From contig CM060898.1 of the NCBI GenBank assembly GCA_030762935.1, positions 95,772,781 to 95,836,780 on the forward strand: 64,000 nucleotides of DNA, in the 5' to 3' direction. The stretch's first letter is position 1, and every line of letters begins with the position of its first letter. This document shows positions 34,690 to 45,519 of the stretch, piece by piece. The translations under genes were made by a program, and so were the position numbers. The stretch comes from Hymenopus coronatus (Eukaryota > Arthropoda > Insecta > Mantodea > Hymenopodidae). The notes beneath the pieces are model-generated. The model was not told the origin of the DNA and made no database searches. It worked only from the letters and a program-made list of their open reading frames with translations.

Positions 34690-36055
34690 GCATCCAATTT
34701 TGTTTTTATCTCCTCGCAAGTTTTTCCAGCCAAAAATAAAAATGAATTATTGAACGGTGCTGCACTTTTTACATTTTAGCGAAACGAAATTAAACGACTA
34801 ACTGAAATTCCTGCGAAATCCAAAGTAACCTGAATCAGTATCAAATTTATTTTAGCGGCGTGTAAAAAATTATAGTATACGATAGTAACACCAGCTTCCT
34901 TTCGTAACACCATCTATATTAAACTGCCCTCGTAATATCCAGAAGTCTTGATTTCTATATAGGAATGAATGCAAGCTATTGGAATTCTCCAAAGTCAACT
35001 GTGATATATTTCCCACATTATGTCTTACTTTTGGTGACATTCCATTTGTTCAGTGATATCCACACCAGTAATCGCTCCTAAAACATATGCATGGTAAAAG
35101 TATGGCCGCAGTTATTAATTGAAGCTGTTACTTTGATGGTGTAGACATCTTGCAGGATGTTAACTGTTGAATTTAAAACATAATTCTTGGATGGAAAGAA
35201 GCCGTTATGTTCCTCGCATGCATTTATTTGAAATAGTTTCAGTGCTCGTAGAAGTGTTTCGAAATTTTTAATTGTTGTTTTTACAATACACTTTCCCGTT
35301 TAAACAGTACGATGTGATACTTAGCGCTGGGAAGTGTTTTAAAACTTGTGTTGTTCAAAACAAAAGCTATCATTTACTGAGTAATTTGAAAGTAGTAGTC
35401 CTATTGTAAGGTTGGCAGTAGGCACTTAAGTTTAGTGTGAAGTCGGCCACTTTGAATTCTTGGGAACTGCCATTAATTTTTTTCCGCATATTTTCTTTCA
35501 TAAACTTTTATTCCATAAGCTTATAATTTCTTAAACAGCAAATAATGGCCTATATCATGAAGTGGAGAAGAAATTTATAATTTTGAAGGTGTTTGTGGTT
35601 ATAACCTCTCGCAGCAGAATTAGATAATTCTTCATACTGAAACGAATCATTTCTTTTGACGTGATATTTACTGCAAATCTTCACACCAGCTTAAGCAAAA
35701 TTAAATGGTAAACTAAACCAAACGCAGAAATCGGTCAGATGCATTTAGCACTTATAGTAATTAAGAACAGGCTATGCAAAATGCCATTCAAACCATTTTC
35801 ACGCCACTAATGTACATGGTACTTGAATATGGTTTTCTAATAACTAGATAAATTGACAAATATTGTGAGTACTAATAGAAATGAAACTCAGGATCTAGGA
35901 ACTTTAGGAAGTTCTCGTGCGATATGACGGAGATGATGAAGAGGTATCGAAATGTTAACTTGTTTTTAAGTGTCATCTCATTATTGCAGCTTTCGTGCCT
36001 ATTTTAACCGTTTTAATATCGTATTACTTTCTTTGCTATGAGTAGTAAGTAGGAG
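34690..36055. other. No recognisable feature
   Basis: Repeat-poor AT-rich DNA continuing the clean zone. No exon with plausible splice sites and known domain seen. Confidence 0.45.
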
Positions 36056-36059
36056 ATGA

Positions 36060-36620
36060 ATTAGGATTAGTCATGAAAGGGGGCTTCAGATCTCTGGGGC
36101 AGGGCAGAGGACATAAGCGATTTACATGGCCCCAGGGACGGAGGGATGAGAAGAGAGAGCCAAAGGGCAACTAGATCCGGATGACGACAGGTGCATGCAT
36201 GAATGGTCCCTATCGGTTACAATACTTCCTACACCAACCTAGGCCCTGCTCACGAGCCCCCAGAGGCAGACCTGAAGCCAGAAGACGGACCCCGACTGAT
36301 GATTCCCGACGACGACCCCAGGATAACCTTTTACAATGCGTAATTCCCTATCCAGCTGCAATCCGCCGAACATCGTCGCCTGGCCCTTCAACCCTGAAAG
36401 AGATGATTAAGGAATTATGGGAACAAGAATTGGTGGACTAGAAAATTCGAAGGATGTAATGAAGATACCCTCCATTCGCATGGCGGCCCGGGGAAACCCC
36501 CAGAACAAACCCATGAGTCAGGTAGTTCAGCCGCGGAAATCGAACTCACGACCTCCCGATTGCGGATCAAAGATAAAACCGCCCGAGTCATCCCAATCGG
36601 TAGGGGAAGTACTACATTTC
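36060..36620 (-). mobile_element. SINE family F (tRNA-derived, long), copy 1
   Basis: Minus-strand head: CGATTGGGATGACTCGGGCG (A box region) and CGGGAGGTCGTGAGTTCGAT (B box), then GGGGGTTTCCCCGGGCC, TACATCCTTCGAATTTTC and a body to about 36060 with GTTGAAGGGCCAGGCGACGA. Total about 560 bp. Body pieces recur at 37430-37735 and 52700-53050. The plus-strand frames over it are chance. Confidence 0.7.
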
Positions 36621-36725
36621 ATTACAAAATTCTATGTCGATATTTCACTAGAAATATAGTTTGAGGTACCTGAATAAAAAAGTATTTTTAGAATAAAGAA
36701 TCGTGTGGGTGTATGTGCGCGTGCA

Positions 36726-36775
<50 letters not shown>

Positions 36776-37420
36776 AGGGAACAGAATGACTCAAAAGCGA
36801 AAAGTTAGTTAAGTTGAGCATCTTCCAAGAATGCAACACAACATTTTTCAAGAAAACCCTCTCATCCCAAACTAGCTTTTTATATGGAAAAATTGCCTTT
36901 ATGTTTTATGTTCTCGAAAATGGCTCTAACGATTTTAATTAAAATGCCACATGTTTCAGATATTTTCGACTACGGAAAGTACATCTTGATTTTTTGGGGA
37001 ATATCCTCTGAAGCTTTCTTCATTTTGGATGATTTCTGCATAATTGGTAAACTGTAAGCGATAGACAAAATCTTACTACATAAAATATTGATCTCATTAA
37101 AATTCGCAATTTATGCTATGAAACAAAATTATTTTGAAGTTACCCATTTCCGAGATACTCTCTGCTGGTTTAGTCTTCAAATACTTATATTTTTCTCAAC
37201 TGGCGGGTTGCTACTGGTTTCCCCCCTCTCTCATACTCAATGCAAAGAGCATGAAATTTCAGTCATTGCATAGCGACAAGCTCTTTAAAAATATGATGAT
37301 TATTACTTTACCCATAGCAACGTATAATGAAATTTGTAAATATGAATCGAAAGTTTATCTGGATTAAAAAGAAGTAGACAGAATAAGCTTTTGTGAGAAT
37401 AATTTTAGAAGAGTGATATA
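36620..37420 (+). mobile_element. H1 element with long (TG)n
   Basis: Lacks the palindrome. It starts at ATTACAAAATTCTATGTCGA and carries TG repeats at about 36731-36774, the longest in the window. It runs to GTGAGAATAATTTTAG. It abuts the head of a family F SINE. Confidence 0.8.
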
Positions 37421-37429
37421 GGGTTAGGA

Positions 37430-37735
37430 CTATTATGGAAGTGGTCCCCGGGCAGAGCACCGCAAATAGGTCCTTTGGGCCCTTTGACTTATCTGACCCA
37501 AGAAGGGAAGGATGAGGGGGGTGGAGAACCTCCGGATGACGACAGGATGAGATCGCTAAAGATTACAGACTAAATTTCTCCGATTCTACCCGGGCTCAAC
37601 TCGCCAATACCGAGCTTACGGAAGGGACTCTAGCCTGAAACCACCAGAAGATGGTACTACGACGATGCGCAGTTCGCATGCCACCACCGAACCAAACAGC
37701 TCGTTTGGTCCTTCAATCCTGAAACAGGTGGCGTA
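37430..37735 (-). mobile_element. SINE family F body fragment
   Basis: Pieces such as CCTTTGACTTATCTGACCCA, GATGACGACAGGATGAG and TTTGGTCCTTCAATCCTGAA parallel 36060-36390. There is no tRNA head. Confidence 0.55.
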
Positions 37736-37748
37736 GAGCAGGATTTTT

Positions 37749-38590
37749 ACTTTCTCTACACGTACTATACACATAATGTATAGAGAAGGTATTGTAATGC
37801 AATAAAAAATTCGATACTGAGATTTCACCGGAAGTATATGTTTTAGGTTCCCTGAATCAAAAAAAAAAAAAAAAAGTATTTAAAAAAGGTCCGTGTGTGT
37901 CTGTGAGTGTTTCTGTGGACAGCATAGCTCAACCGCTAAACACCAAACTTGGTATTTAAGTTTAGTATCTTCCAAGGATTTTACACGAAGATTTTCAAGA
38001 AAATTCCCCACTACCCTTTATATGGAAAATTTTTCGAAAAATTTGTTTTTCTCAAAAATTGCTGTAACGATTTTGATTAAAATACCTTATGTTTAAGATA
38101 TTTTATGACAAACGAAATGTATATCTTGAATTTTCTGGGGATAGCCTCTGAAGACCTCTTTATTCTGGATGAATTTTGCATAACTGGTAAACCGTAAGGA
38201 ATTAACAAAAACTTACTACACAAAAATGTAGATATCGATAAAACACACAATTTATGCCATATACATTTTTCGTGGAGTCGGTCGTTTTCGAAATATTCCT
38301 TGTTATTGATTTCAGTTTTAAAATATTTACCTTTCTCATACGGGAACTTGTCAACTCCTGTCCACGCAAAGAAACGAATTTTAATCCCATAGCAACCACA
38401 TTTTAAAACATTTGACTGTCGGTTTAACCTAGTGTATTCCTATATTTCCCTTCTACTTATAATGAATTAAGTGATAAGACCGTTTCTGTAATGCTTATCC
38501 AGATTAGCAAGTAGATAGAAGAATAAGCTTATTAACAATCATTTGTTACAGAGATGTAGAGAAAGTCATGTGAGTGTGGAGCATATCAGA
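37749..38590 (+). mobile_element. H1 element, complete short form
   Basis: ACTTTCTCTACACGTACTAT to GCATATCAGA, 842 bp, with T5 before and T6 after. The A-run at 37858-37875 lies in the A-rich box before the TG tract. Confidence 0.92.
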
Positions 38591-38884
38591 TTTTTTATTC
38601 ACCGAACCGATCAGCAATGGGCTGCATCAATTGAATCTGCGATGACCTGCAATGGGTGTGTTTTCCGTTGAATTGGAGAACGGCTCAATTTTTTACAATT
38701 TAGTTTGGTTATGGGACTATCCATCGCTTTCACCCGTCTCTCGGGGATGATGAAACTGATGGTTAACCGATGCACCCGGGGCTGAAAATAAGAACAAGTT
38801 CGTGGATATCAGCGATGAGTTAAAAATGTTACGATGAATTTCCCATAGATAGTTTAAAAACACAGCGAAAAAGGTAATGCTAGT

Positions 38885-39065
38885 AGGAAATGATGATTTG
38901 GAAATTCGGGGGATGTAACGAAGATTCCCAACTTTTACCTGACAGTACGGGAAAACCCCCGAAAAGAAAACCTGAAAAAAAAAACCTGGATCAGGAACTG
39001 GGCACAGGAATCAAACCCTCGTCTTCCCGAATGCGAGCCGCATACGTCACCGCGGCGCTATTTTC
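38885..39065 (-). mobile_element. SINE family F head fragment
   Basis: Minus strand: AGCGCCGCGGTGACGTATGC, GGGAAGACGAGGGTTTGATT, then CCCGTACTGTCAGG and TTACATCCCCCGAATTTCC. These match the first 180 bp of copy 1. Confidence 0.65.
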
Positions 39066-39110
39066 ATTATTTTAAATATTTACATTTCCTTTTGCTAGAT
39101 AATTAATTTT

Positions 39111-40097
39111 TGTATTCTACCCAAAAATTAGATACTGAGATTTCACCGGAAATACATGTTTTGAGGATCCTGAATCCAAAAAAGCATTTTAGAAAATGTC
39201 CGTCTGTTTTTGCCTGTGTGTATGTAAGTGTCTGTGTGAGTGTGTGTGTGTGTGTGTGTTTGTGTGTGTAAGGCTGTGTACGCTTTACTTAAAACGATAA
39301 GTCGGTTAAATGCCAAACTTGGAATTCAGCTACACTTTACATGGAACATTTTTTTGAAATTTTCGATTTTTTAAAAAAAGCTCAAAGGATTTTGATTAAA
39401 ATGCCGTATATTAAATAGGTTTACATCGCAAATAAAAATGTATATCCTGAATTTCATGGGAATACCTCTTGAAGTTCTCTAAACTCTGAAAGACTTTTAT
39501 ATAACTGATAAAGCCGTAAGATATAGACAAAACTTACCACACAAAAATGTAGATCTCGCTAAAACACTATTTTATGCCATATGCTGAGTTTTGTAGAATT
39601 ATCAATTTCAGAGATATTCTTGTTATTGGTTTCAACTTTAAAAACTTGAAACTTTTCTCAAACGGGAAGTCCTCATCCGTTTCACATCTCTTTAGTTTTA
39701 CTGCTGGTTATGACAACTGCTTTTAAAATTCAAAATCTTCTCGGGCTTCTAGCCAGGTAAAAACTTGGCTTGACACCAACTTTTCGAAGAAGTGAACCCT
39801 GAAGACGAGGAAGATGCACTTCTTCGAAAAGTTGGTGTCAAGCCAAGTTTTTACCTGGCTAGAAGCCCGAGAAGATTTTGAATTAACACGTCGCCAGGAA
39901 AGCTTCAGTTCTTGCTTTTAAAATGTTTGACTATCGCTTTAGCCTGGTATATTCTCTTATTTTCCTTCTACTTATAATATCTAAGTACTAACACCATTTA
40001 TGCTAATGTTTATCTTCATCAGCATTATGTAGATAAAATAATTATCTTTTGTAACATTAGTTTTTTAGACAAAGTGATGCGAATGGAACATATTAGA
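39111..40097 (+). mobile_element. H1 element interrupted by a foldback insertion
   Basis: Starts at TGTATTCTACCCAAAAATTA (palindrome lost). TG-rich at 39200-39262. The body is split at 39730-39912 by a hairpin element and the end ATATTAGA is followed by T5. Confidence 0.85.
39727..39924. mobile_element. Foldback element: perfect 68-bp inverted repeat with target duplication
   Basis: Arms at 39727-39794 and 39817-39884 are identical reverse complements over 68 bases. The loop is 22 bases and contains CCCTGAAGACGAGG. A one-sided tail (CACGTCGCCAGGAAAGCTTC to about 39912) follows. A 12-bp direct repeat TGCTTTTAAAAT (39718-39729 and 39913-39924) flanks it, so it inserted by target duplication. 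Its tail CGCCAGGAAA..TCAGTTCT recurs at 46046-46070. The head-on arms resemble a 5'-inverted retroposed (LINE- or Penelope-like) fragment rather than a cut-and-paste MITE. Confidence 0.85.
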
Positions 40098-40196
40098 TTT
40101 TTCTCCTAATTATTTTGCATAATTTAATGACATTACTTTGCGGCATTAGTTTTTACTTTGGTTTTGGTTCTTGCTTCAAACTAAAGAAAAAGAAAA

Positions 40197-41071
40197 TCTG
40201 ACGTGTTCCATTCACGTGACTTTCTCTACATCTCTCCAACACATTATTGTTAAAAAGCCCATGTTTCTATTCACTTCATGCTAATCGAAAAAAAAATAGT
40301 AGAAATAGTATTATTATTTGCTTTGCTTTCTTGTAAGTAGAAGCGAAATAAGGGCATACCATAGGTTAAAGTGATAGTCAAAAGCTGGTTGTTATGTGAC
40401 TGAAGTTCCTTTGTTCGTATGAACAGGAGTTGACAAATTCCTGTTCGAGAAAATTATAAGTTTTTTTTAAAGTTGAAACAACTAATAAGGAATATCTCAA
40501 AAACGATCGACTCCGCGAAAAAAACGTATATAACATAGATTGTGTGTTTTAACGTGCCCTACATTTTTGTGTGGTAAGCCTTTGTCCATCTCTTACAGTT
40601 TAGCAGTTATGCAAAACTCCTTAAAATTCATCAGGAATAAAGTAGTCTTCAGGGGCTATTCCCAGAAAGTTCAGGATATACAGGATATTTCAGGAAAATT
40701 CAGGATATTTTTCAGGTAAATATCTTTAATGTACCATATTTTAATCAAAATCGTCACAGCCATTTTTGAGAAAATCAAAATTTTTGAAAAAAGTTCCATG
40801 TATAGGGTGGTTTGGGGTGGGGGTATTTTCTTGAAAATCTTCGTCTCGCATCCTTGTAAGATACCAAACTTAAATACCAAGTGTGGTATTTAACGGTCTT
40901 TTTGTTTTTGAGCTATGCTGCCCACAGACACACACATACACACACGGACATTTTTCTAAAATTACTTTTTTTGGATTCAGGGGGACCCAAAACATGTATT
41001 TCCGGTGAAATCTTCTTATCGAATTTTGGGTGCATTACAATACCTTCTGTAAACACTATGTACATAAAGAA
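40197..41071 (-). mobile_element. H1 element, complete with damaged palindrome
   Basis: Minus-strand unit from TCTGACGTGTTCC to ACACTATGTACATAAAG. A short triplication of a CAGGATAT-type motif is at 40672-40710. Confidence 0.88.
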
Positions 41072-41099
41072 ATAATGGAATCACTGAATACGTTCTCTA

Positions 41100-41480
41100 T
41101 CACGCTAACGTTGAATATTAAACGATAGGTATGTGGCTTGCTTATGTGGAGAAGCTGTACACAGGGAGGCACACGGCAGGAAGAACGTTAATCAGGCTGA
41201 AGCGATCACAACAATGAGCAAGTAATTAAATCACTAATTCCTTCCCAATTAATTAAGGCTGGCGGTCTCCGATTCACCCAGGGGAGTCAATTTTCCCTTC
41301 CACTTTGATAGATATAAGAGCCCTCTCCCTATCTTGCAACACACATACGCCTCGATACACACATCACGAAACACACTTATAGGATTTTATTATCAGCGAC
41401 AAATATGATGTCATGATTGGTAAATAAATCCGAGGTTCTCTTGTGTTTAAAAACCCTGTGCGTGCTTCTTACAGCATTAA
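41100..41480 (+). promoter_or_regulatory. Candidate regulatory or promoter-like segment 4 kb upstream of the LIM exon
   Basis: This is non-repetitive sequence between H1 copies. It has clustered homeodomain-type cores (AGTAATTAAATCACTAATTC near 41221 and CCAATTAATTAAGG near 41245) and a TATA-like TATAAGAG at 41313-41320 beside GATA motifs, followed by a C/T-rich tract. It lies on the same strand as, and upstream of, the LIM exon, so it could be a promoter or enhancer. That is inference: no first exon with a fitting phase-0 donor was identified. Confidence 0.2.
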
Positions 41481-41639
41481 AGGCCAGTTCAAAATAATCG
41501 CTAGTAAGAACGATGATAAACTGCATATTCAATTTAGTTAGAAAACTTCCAGCTTTCTCACAAGTATGGACAAATAATTATACACAACTAGTTTAGCATA
41601 CAAAAACAAAAGTAAAATCAAAACTTTAGGTAACACAGG

Positions 41640-41988
41640 AAAAAATCTGATGTGTTACTCTCATGACTTTCTCTAGTTGTTCGACAAACAAACTTCTTAC
41701 AAAAGATTATTCTTCTTTCTACACTATGCTAATGCTAATCGAGATAAACGTTAAGAGAATGTTCCTATTACTTAGTTCCTTATAAGTAGAAGAGAACTAA
41801 GAGAATACACCAGTCAAATATTTTAAAAGCTGTCGTTATGCGATTGTCATTGTAAATCGCTTCTTTGCTTGGCCAGGACCACTTCTGCTAATTTTTATTT
41901 TGATTAGCATGATATAGATAAAAGAATAATATTTTTAAGGAGAGTTTGTTCATGGAACAGCTAAAAAAGTCATGTGAATGGAACTCAT
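41640..41988. mobile_element. Two H1 3' ends in opposite directions
   Basis: 41643-41880 is a minus-strand H1 3' half (TCTGATGTGTTAC ... TTGCTTGGCCAGGACC). It passes directly at 41881 into a plus-strand 3' end (ACTTCTGCTAATTTTTATTT ... GTCATGTGAATGGAACTCAT). The result is a large imperfect inverted repeat. Confidence 0.75.
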
Positions 41989-41989
41989 G

Positions 41990-42755
41990 CCACTTGTTTA
42001 GTATTCCAGATAAATCGTAAATAATGAAATGGAATTTTGCATGAGTATATATTTCTATGGAAGAAAAAATGTACTCGAATCAGAGCTTGAATATCACAGG
42101 TTTTTTCTTTCTTAAATTTTGCAGATGAAGGTCATTTTAATAACTAAACTTTCCTCCAAGTCTTGTTTATTATAACGTAAAAAATAAGTGTGGAATGGCG
42201 ATAATTATAATGACTTGAAAATGTTTGAAGCACTGATTGCAAGAATAACCAGTCAGATTACACGAGTTTTAGGAATGTACTTATTAAACTTATCACTAAT
42301 GTGAGTTGCCAATAAACAACAAAGTATAAGAAACAAAACATTATTATATCAATAAAGTGCCATGTAGCTGAAAACGTAATACCATGAAGAACAAATAGAG
42401 GCTAGTTAAAAAGTATTACAAACATTTGACATTAAGATATATCAGTAAAAAGTATGTTTGTAACACAGAAGATCTGTTGATTGCAATAATATAAAATGTA
42501 TGTACGAATAGAGTAAATATACAAACCAGTTAGAACTTTATGTTTAAAGCAAATCTTATAAAGTATGTAATAAAATGGTTACACTTTATAAAAGTGTTTC
42601 CTGTAAATTTGAAGCGATCCTTTGGTTTTAGTTTTTGGAGGTATAGATGGAATCTGTTCCGGACATTAATGCCAGCGTGGTATTGCACCTCGAACATCAA
42701 TTTTAAATCCATACATTTGAAACTGATTTCAATCTGGTATTTATTGATATAGTAG
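41990..42755. other. No recognisable feature
   Basis: AT-rich. The longest minus-strand frame here (42530-42895) runs into the following SINE and has no known domain. Confidence 0.45.
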
Positions 42756-42761
42756 GGTATT

Positions 42762-43105
42762 GTGGTCGTCTCCTTAGCGCGGTGGTAGCGCAGCTGCTTA
42801 CCAAGCGGGGGACCTGGTACCGGCGTGGGATTTTTCCCCCGCTGGGAGGCCTGGCCCGGGGTGCACTCAGCCTCGTAAGGTCCCTGGGGGGCCAATTGAG
42901 GAGCTACTTGATGGAGAAGTAGCGGCTCCAGGTCATGAGGACCGCATTAACCGGCCGGGGGTCTCGAGGCACTGACCACTGACCACGTCTCACACTCCAA
43001 TACTGCACCCCATCCATGACGTCTGTAGTGGACCGAGATGGGGGACGCAGCGGCCGGGCGGTAGGCCAAGGTTCCCCGTGAGCTGTAGTGCCATGGAGTT
43101 AGTAG
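42762..43105 (+). mobile_element. SINE family H (tRNA-derived, GC-rich)
   Basis: Head GTCTCCTTAGCGCGGTGGTA and GCGGGGGACCTGGTACCGGC, then a GC-rich body with a near-palindromic GGGGGTCTCGAGGCACTGAC and CACGTCTCACACTCC. Composition is strikingly higher in GC than the neighbours. Single copy here. Confidence 0.6.
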
Positions 43106-43114
43106 GGTATTTTA

Positions 43115-43740
43115 GGCTCATGTCTGTCGTTTCCCTTTGGTATCTTCTCTAGTTGATCTTTGTTTTGTTGGAAGTGAACTGTAGGATTAAAAATGAGTTC
43201 TTCAGAAGAACCAGATTTTTAATGCCAGGATGCCGATTTCCATTTGCTAACACTCCTTGAACTTCCTCAAATACCGTATACCGTAGACTTTCGGGAATCT
43301 CTGAACGAATGCGACGACATTTGATGTTCTCAGTAGTTCACCAAAAGGGACAAGATCCAAGTACATAAGCTAAGGCTTTATCTCTCAATGGCATCGCCTT
43401 CACCAGTATCCTCCAGGTCTAGATCGTAATACAGAGACGTTCGCAATAATTTTCAAAACTTCATACCATTCGTTCAAAACGAGGCTTTAATGATCCTTTA
43501 ATGAATTGTTTGCTGGAGTGTATTCTTTACCTTTTGCTTTTATTGGTAACTCTTTCCATAGATTGAACTCCACTTGTCGCATTTGTTGTAGGACGTTTTG
43601 TCCAGATATAGTGATGGTGCTAGAATCGAGGATTTTGTGGTTTAAGTCAACATTGAGCTTTTGTACACTACGTTCAGCTTCTTCAATCAGATTTCGTGTT
43701 GAGTCGATATATGGTTCGTTTCTTAGGTGTTACCACGTGG
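43115..43740 (-). pseudogene. C-terminal remnant of a non-LTR retrotransposon polyprotein (R2-like, restriction-like endonuclease type)
   Basis: The minus strand carries a broken reading frame typical of insect R2-like LINE polyproteins. An open stretch of about 75 codons contains QNVLQQMRQVEFNLWK and PIKAKGKEYTPANN. It is followed, after a stop, by NEWYEVLKI and VLRSRPGG, then KALAYVLGSCPF, and in a shifted frame FGELLRT. This last region is where the family carries the CCHC zinc finger and then the restriction-like endonuclease. Later pieces resemble the EEVHG..ANGS and FIIDPTVRF regions with shifts. Reverse transcriptase motifs are absent, as expected of a 5'-truncated insert. Several frameshifts and stops make it non-functional. 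Family assignment rests on remembered motifs. Confidence 0.65.
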
Positions 43741-43979
43741 ATTGCTAAAACGAGACGAAACTTTAAACTGACGATTATGCAGCATTCAGCTAGTTTATTG
43801 TTTACATGTGACATACCCCCCCTCACGCTGTTTGTATTGTAAAATATTATTTTATGTGTGGATTTAGGTTGTTTTTGCAATAAATGTATTGTTTGATAAA
43901 AAGAAACTCAAGACATACAAAAACAAATTAGCTATATTTATTTATACTAGAATATATTGTTTTAAGCTTCTTGCACGGC

Positions 43980-44170
43980 TATAATAAGATATTAAAGATG
44001 TAAAGCTTTCACGGTGTTGATTAATAATGTCTTCCCGCGATAAAAACCAAGTTAAATCGGAGTCGTAAAGCTCCAAATTTTCAACCATTTTAACTCTGTG
44101 GTCTTTGTCAGGGAATCTTGGATTTTTACGACTCCAATTTAACTCGGTTTTTATCCCGTCATCATTACAA
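43980..44170. mobile_element. Hairpin element (family K), copy 1
   Basis: Arms at 44026-44069 and 44125-44168 are imperfect reverse complements over about 44 bases (GATAAAAACCAAGTTAAATC against ATTTAACTCGGTTTTTATC). The leader AAAGCTTTCACGGTGTTGAT is shared with the copy at 61.2 kb. The minus-strand frame across it is chance. Confidence 0.75.
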
Positions 44171-45519
44171 TAAGACATTATTGACTGTTTTTGCAAATAA
44201 ATACTGTTTATAGAAGGAAATGCGTAAAACAAAATCTAATACTAGTAAGCGTTTACAGTACAGTAGGCCTACATAGGTTCTATGCTTTTTTATTTTATTT
44301 TATTATTTATGTATCATTTCAGCATCTGCAGTACCAAGTTAATATTTCATTCCAGAAGGAAGACTTTCAGGAACTTTTCAAGGACTTTTAACGTTTTCCA
44401 TTTCTTTGTCCCAATAGCCATTTTCGCATCCCCGTAATGTTTTTTCTAGTAATTAGGGTTTCTTTGTTTGATCAAATCTCTAAAGGAGAAGTTACAGGTC
44501 TGGCCTCCAGTGATGAATTTGATTGCTCCAACATCTCCTGGTGTTGATGATTTTTAATAGTAATGATGAAATTTTGAAATATTGGAAACTTTGAAAAGAT
44601 CTGCAATTTTGTGTTCAGAAAATGTGTTAACAAGCTAATTCTGCTATCTCCTGCAATAATTCTGAAACACCTTCTTCGACACTTGCAGTCTTCTCCTGTC
44701 ACGTTTATCGGAACTGCTTTATAAGTCATATGTTCCTCGCCGTGAATTTTAGTCTTCTGTAGAACATATGTTTCATTCTTTCATTCTTTTCTTGGCATAA
44801 CTATTGCCACAAGCCTCTTTCTGCATTTTCACAAGAATACTAACATCAGTGACACGTCAATTTCTTCCAGACAGTAGTACGAAACTTTCCTGCAAGGCAA
44901 ACAGTTGATAAGAAAAATAACCAAAGGGAAAAAATATAATGGTTAATAACATTTTATTAGAATAGAAAAATATTTCATTTGAAGCTTGGGTCTTTCTGCG
45001 CACAGTTCTCTATTTGCGTGCCAGGGAATGAAGAGTTGGTTTGTTTTTGTGCACGATCTGAAAGAGCTATTTACAAAGTATACATTTTGCCTTTAACTTA
45101 TTTTTACCAAAACTGGGCTTAGCATGTTCTTACAATCAGTGATTCATTTATCGATCCAGTAAGCGGCATAAAATCTCGGCTGATTATGTTAAATTTGAAA
45201 AAGAACTACCTGCATCTGTTCAGAAGGGGAAAGGATAAAGTATTCATTTCGGGTAAATTTCTTATTGAATATAAATTTTCACAAATCCTTAACATTTATA
45301 TTTATTACTAATATTTTTAATTTAGAATAAGGAATTTTGGTGTTAAAATCCGGTCTGTGTTGACTGTTTATCATTACATCCCCTAGCCAAAGGCAGAAGT
45401 CGCCATTAGTAGAATGTTAGATGGCGATGATAAACTCCTTACTGGAACTGTAGACTCTTATTAATCAAGTGTGATGTTGAATGATGTCATTGCTGAAGAA
45501 ATGATTATTACTTTTACAG
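44171..45519. other. Intron or 5' flank before the LIM exon
   Basis: Contains the weak coding relic at 44472-44729, AT-rich DNA and the acceptor region of the LIM exon. No other exon supported. Confidence 0.5.
44472..44729 (-). pseudogene. Possible coding relic with a CKCRRRC cysteine cluster
   Basis: An 86-codon open frame on the minus strand contains DCKCRRRCFRIIAGDSRISLL. This recalls a cysteine-rich segment (CxCxxxC followed by a basic helix) common in uncharacterised, probably transposon-derived insect proteins. Upstream minus-strand sequence in other frames (YAKKRMKE) could belong to the same relic. No complete domain is present and I cannot assign a function. It may also be chance. 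Confidence 0.3.

Noticed and set aside
41313..41320. Definite TATA-box promoter call
   Set aside because: A single TATAAGAG in AT-rich DNA is weak evidence. Kept only as a low-confidence regulatory candidate.
42762..42850. tRNA gene at the start of the GC-rich element
   Set aside because: The head lacks a full T arm and acceptor pairing and runs into a SINE-type body.
42530..42895. 121-codon minus-strand frame
   Set aside because: Its first third is the reverse strand of a GC-rich SINE and the rest is AT-rich intergenic sequence. No domain.
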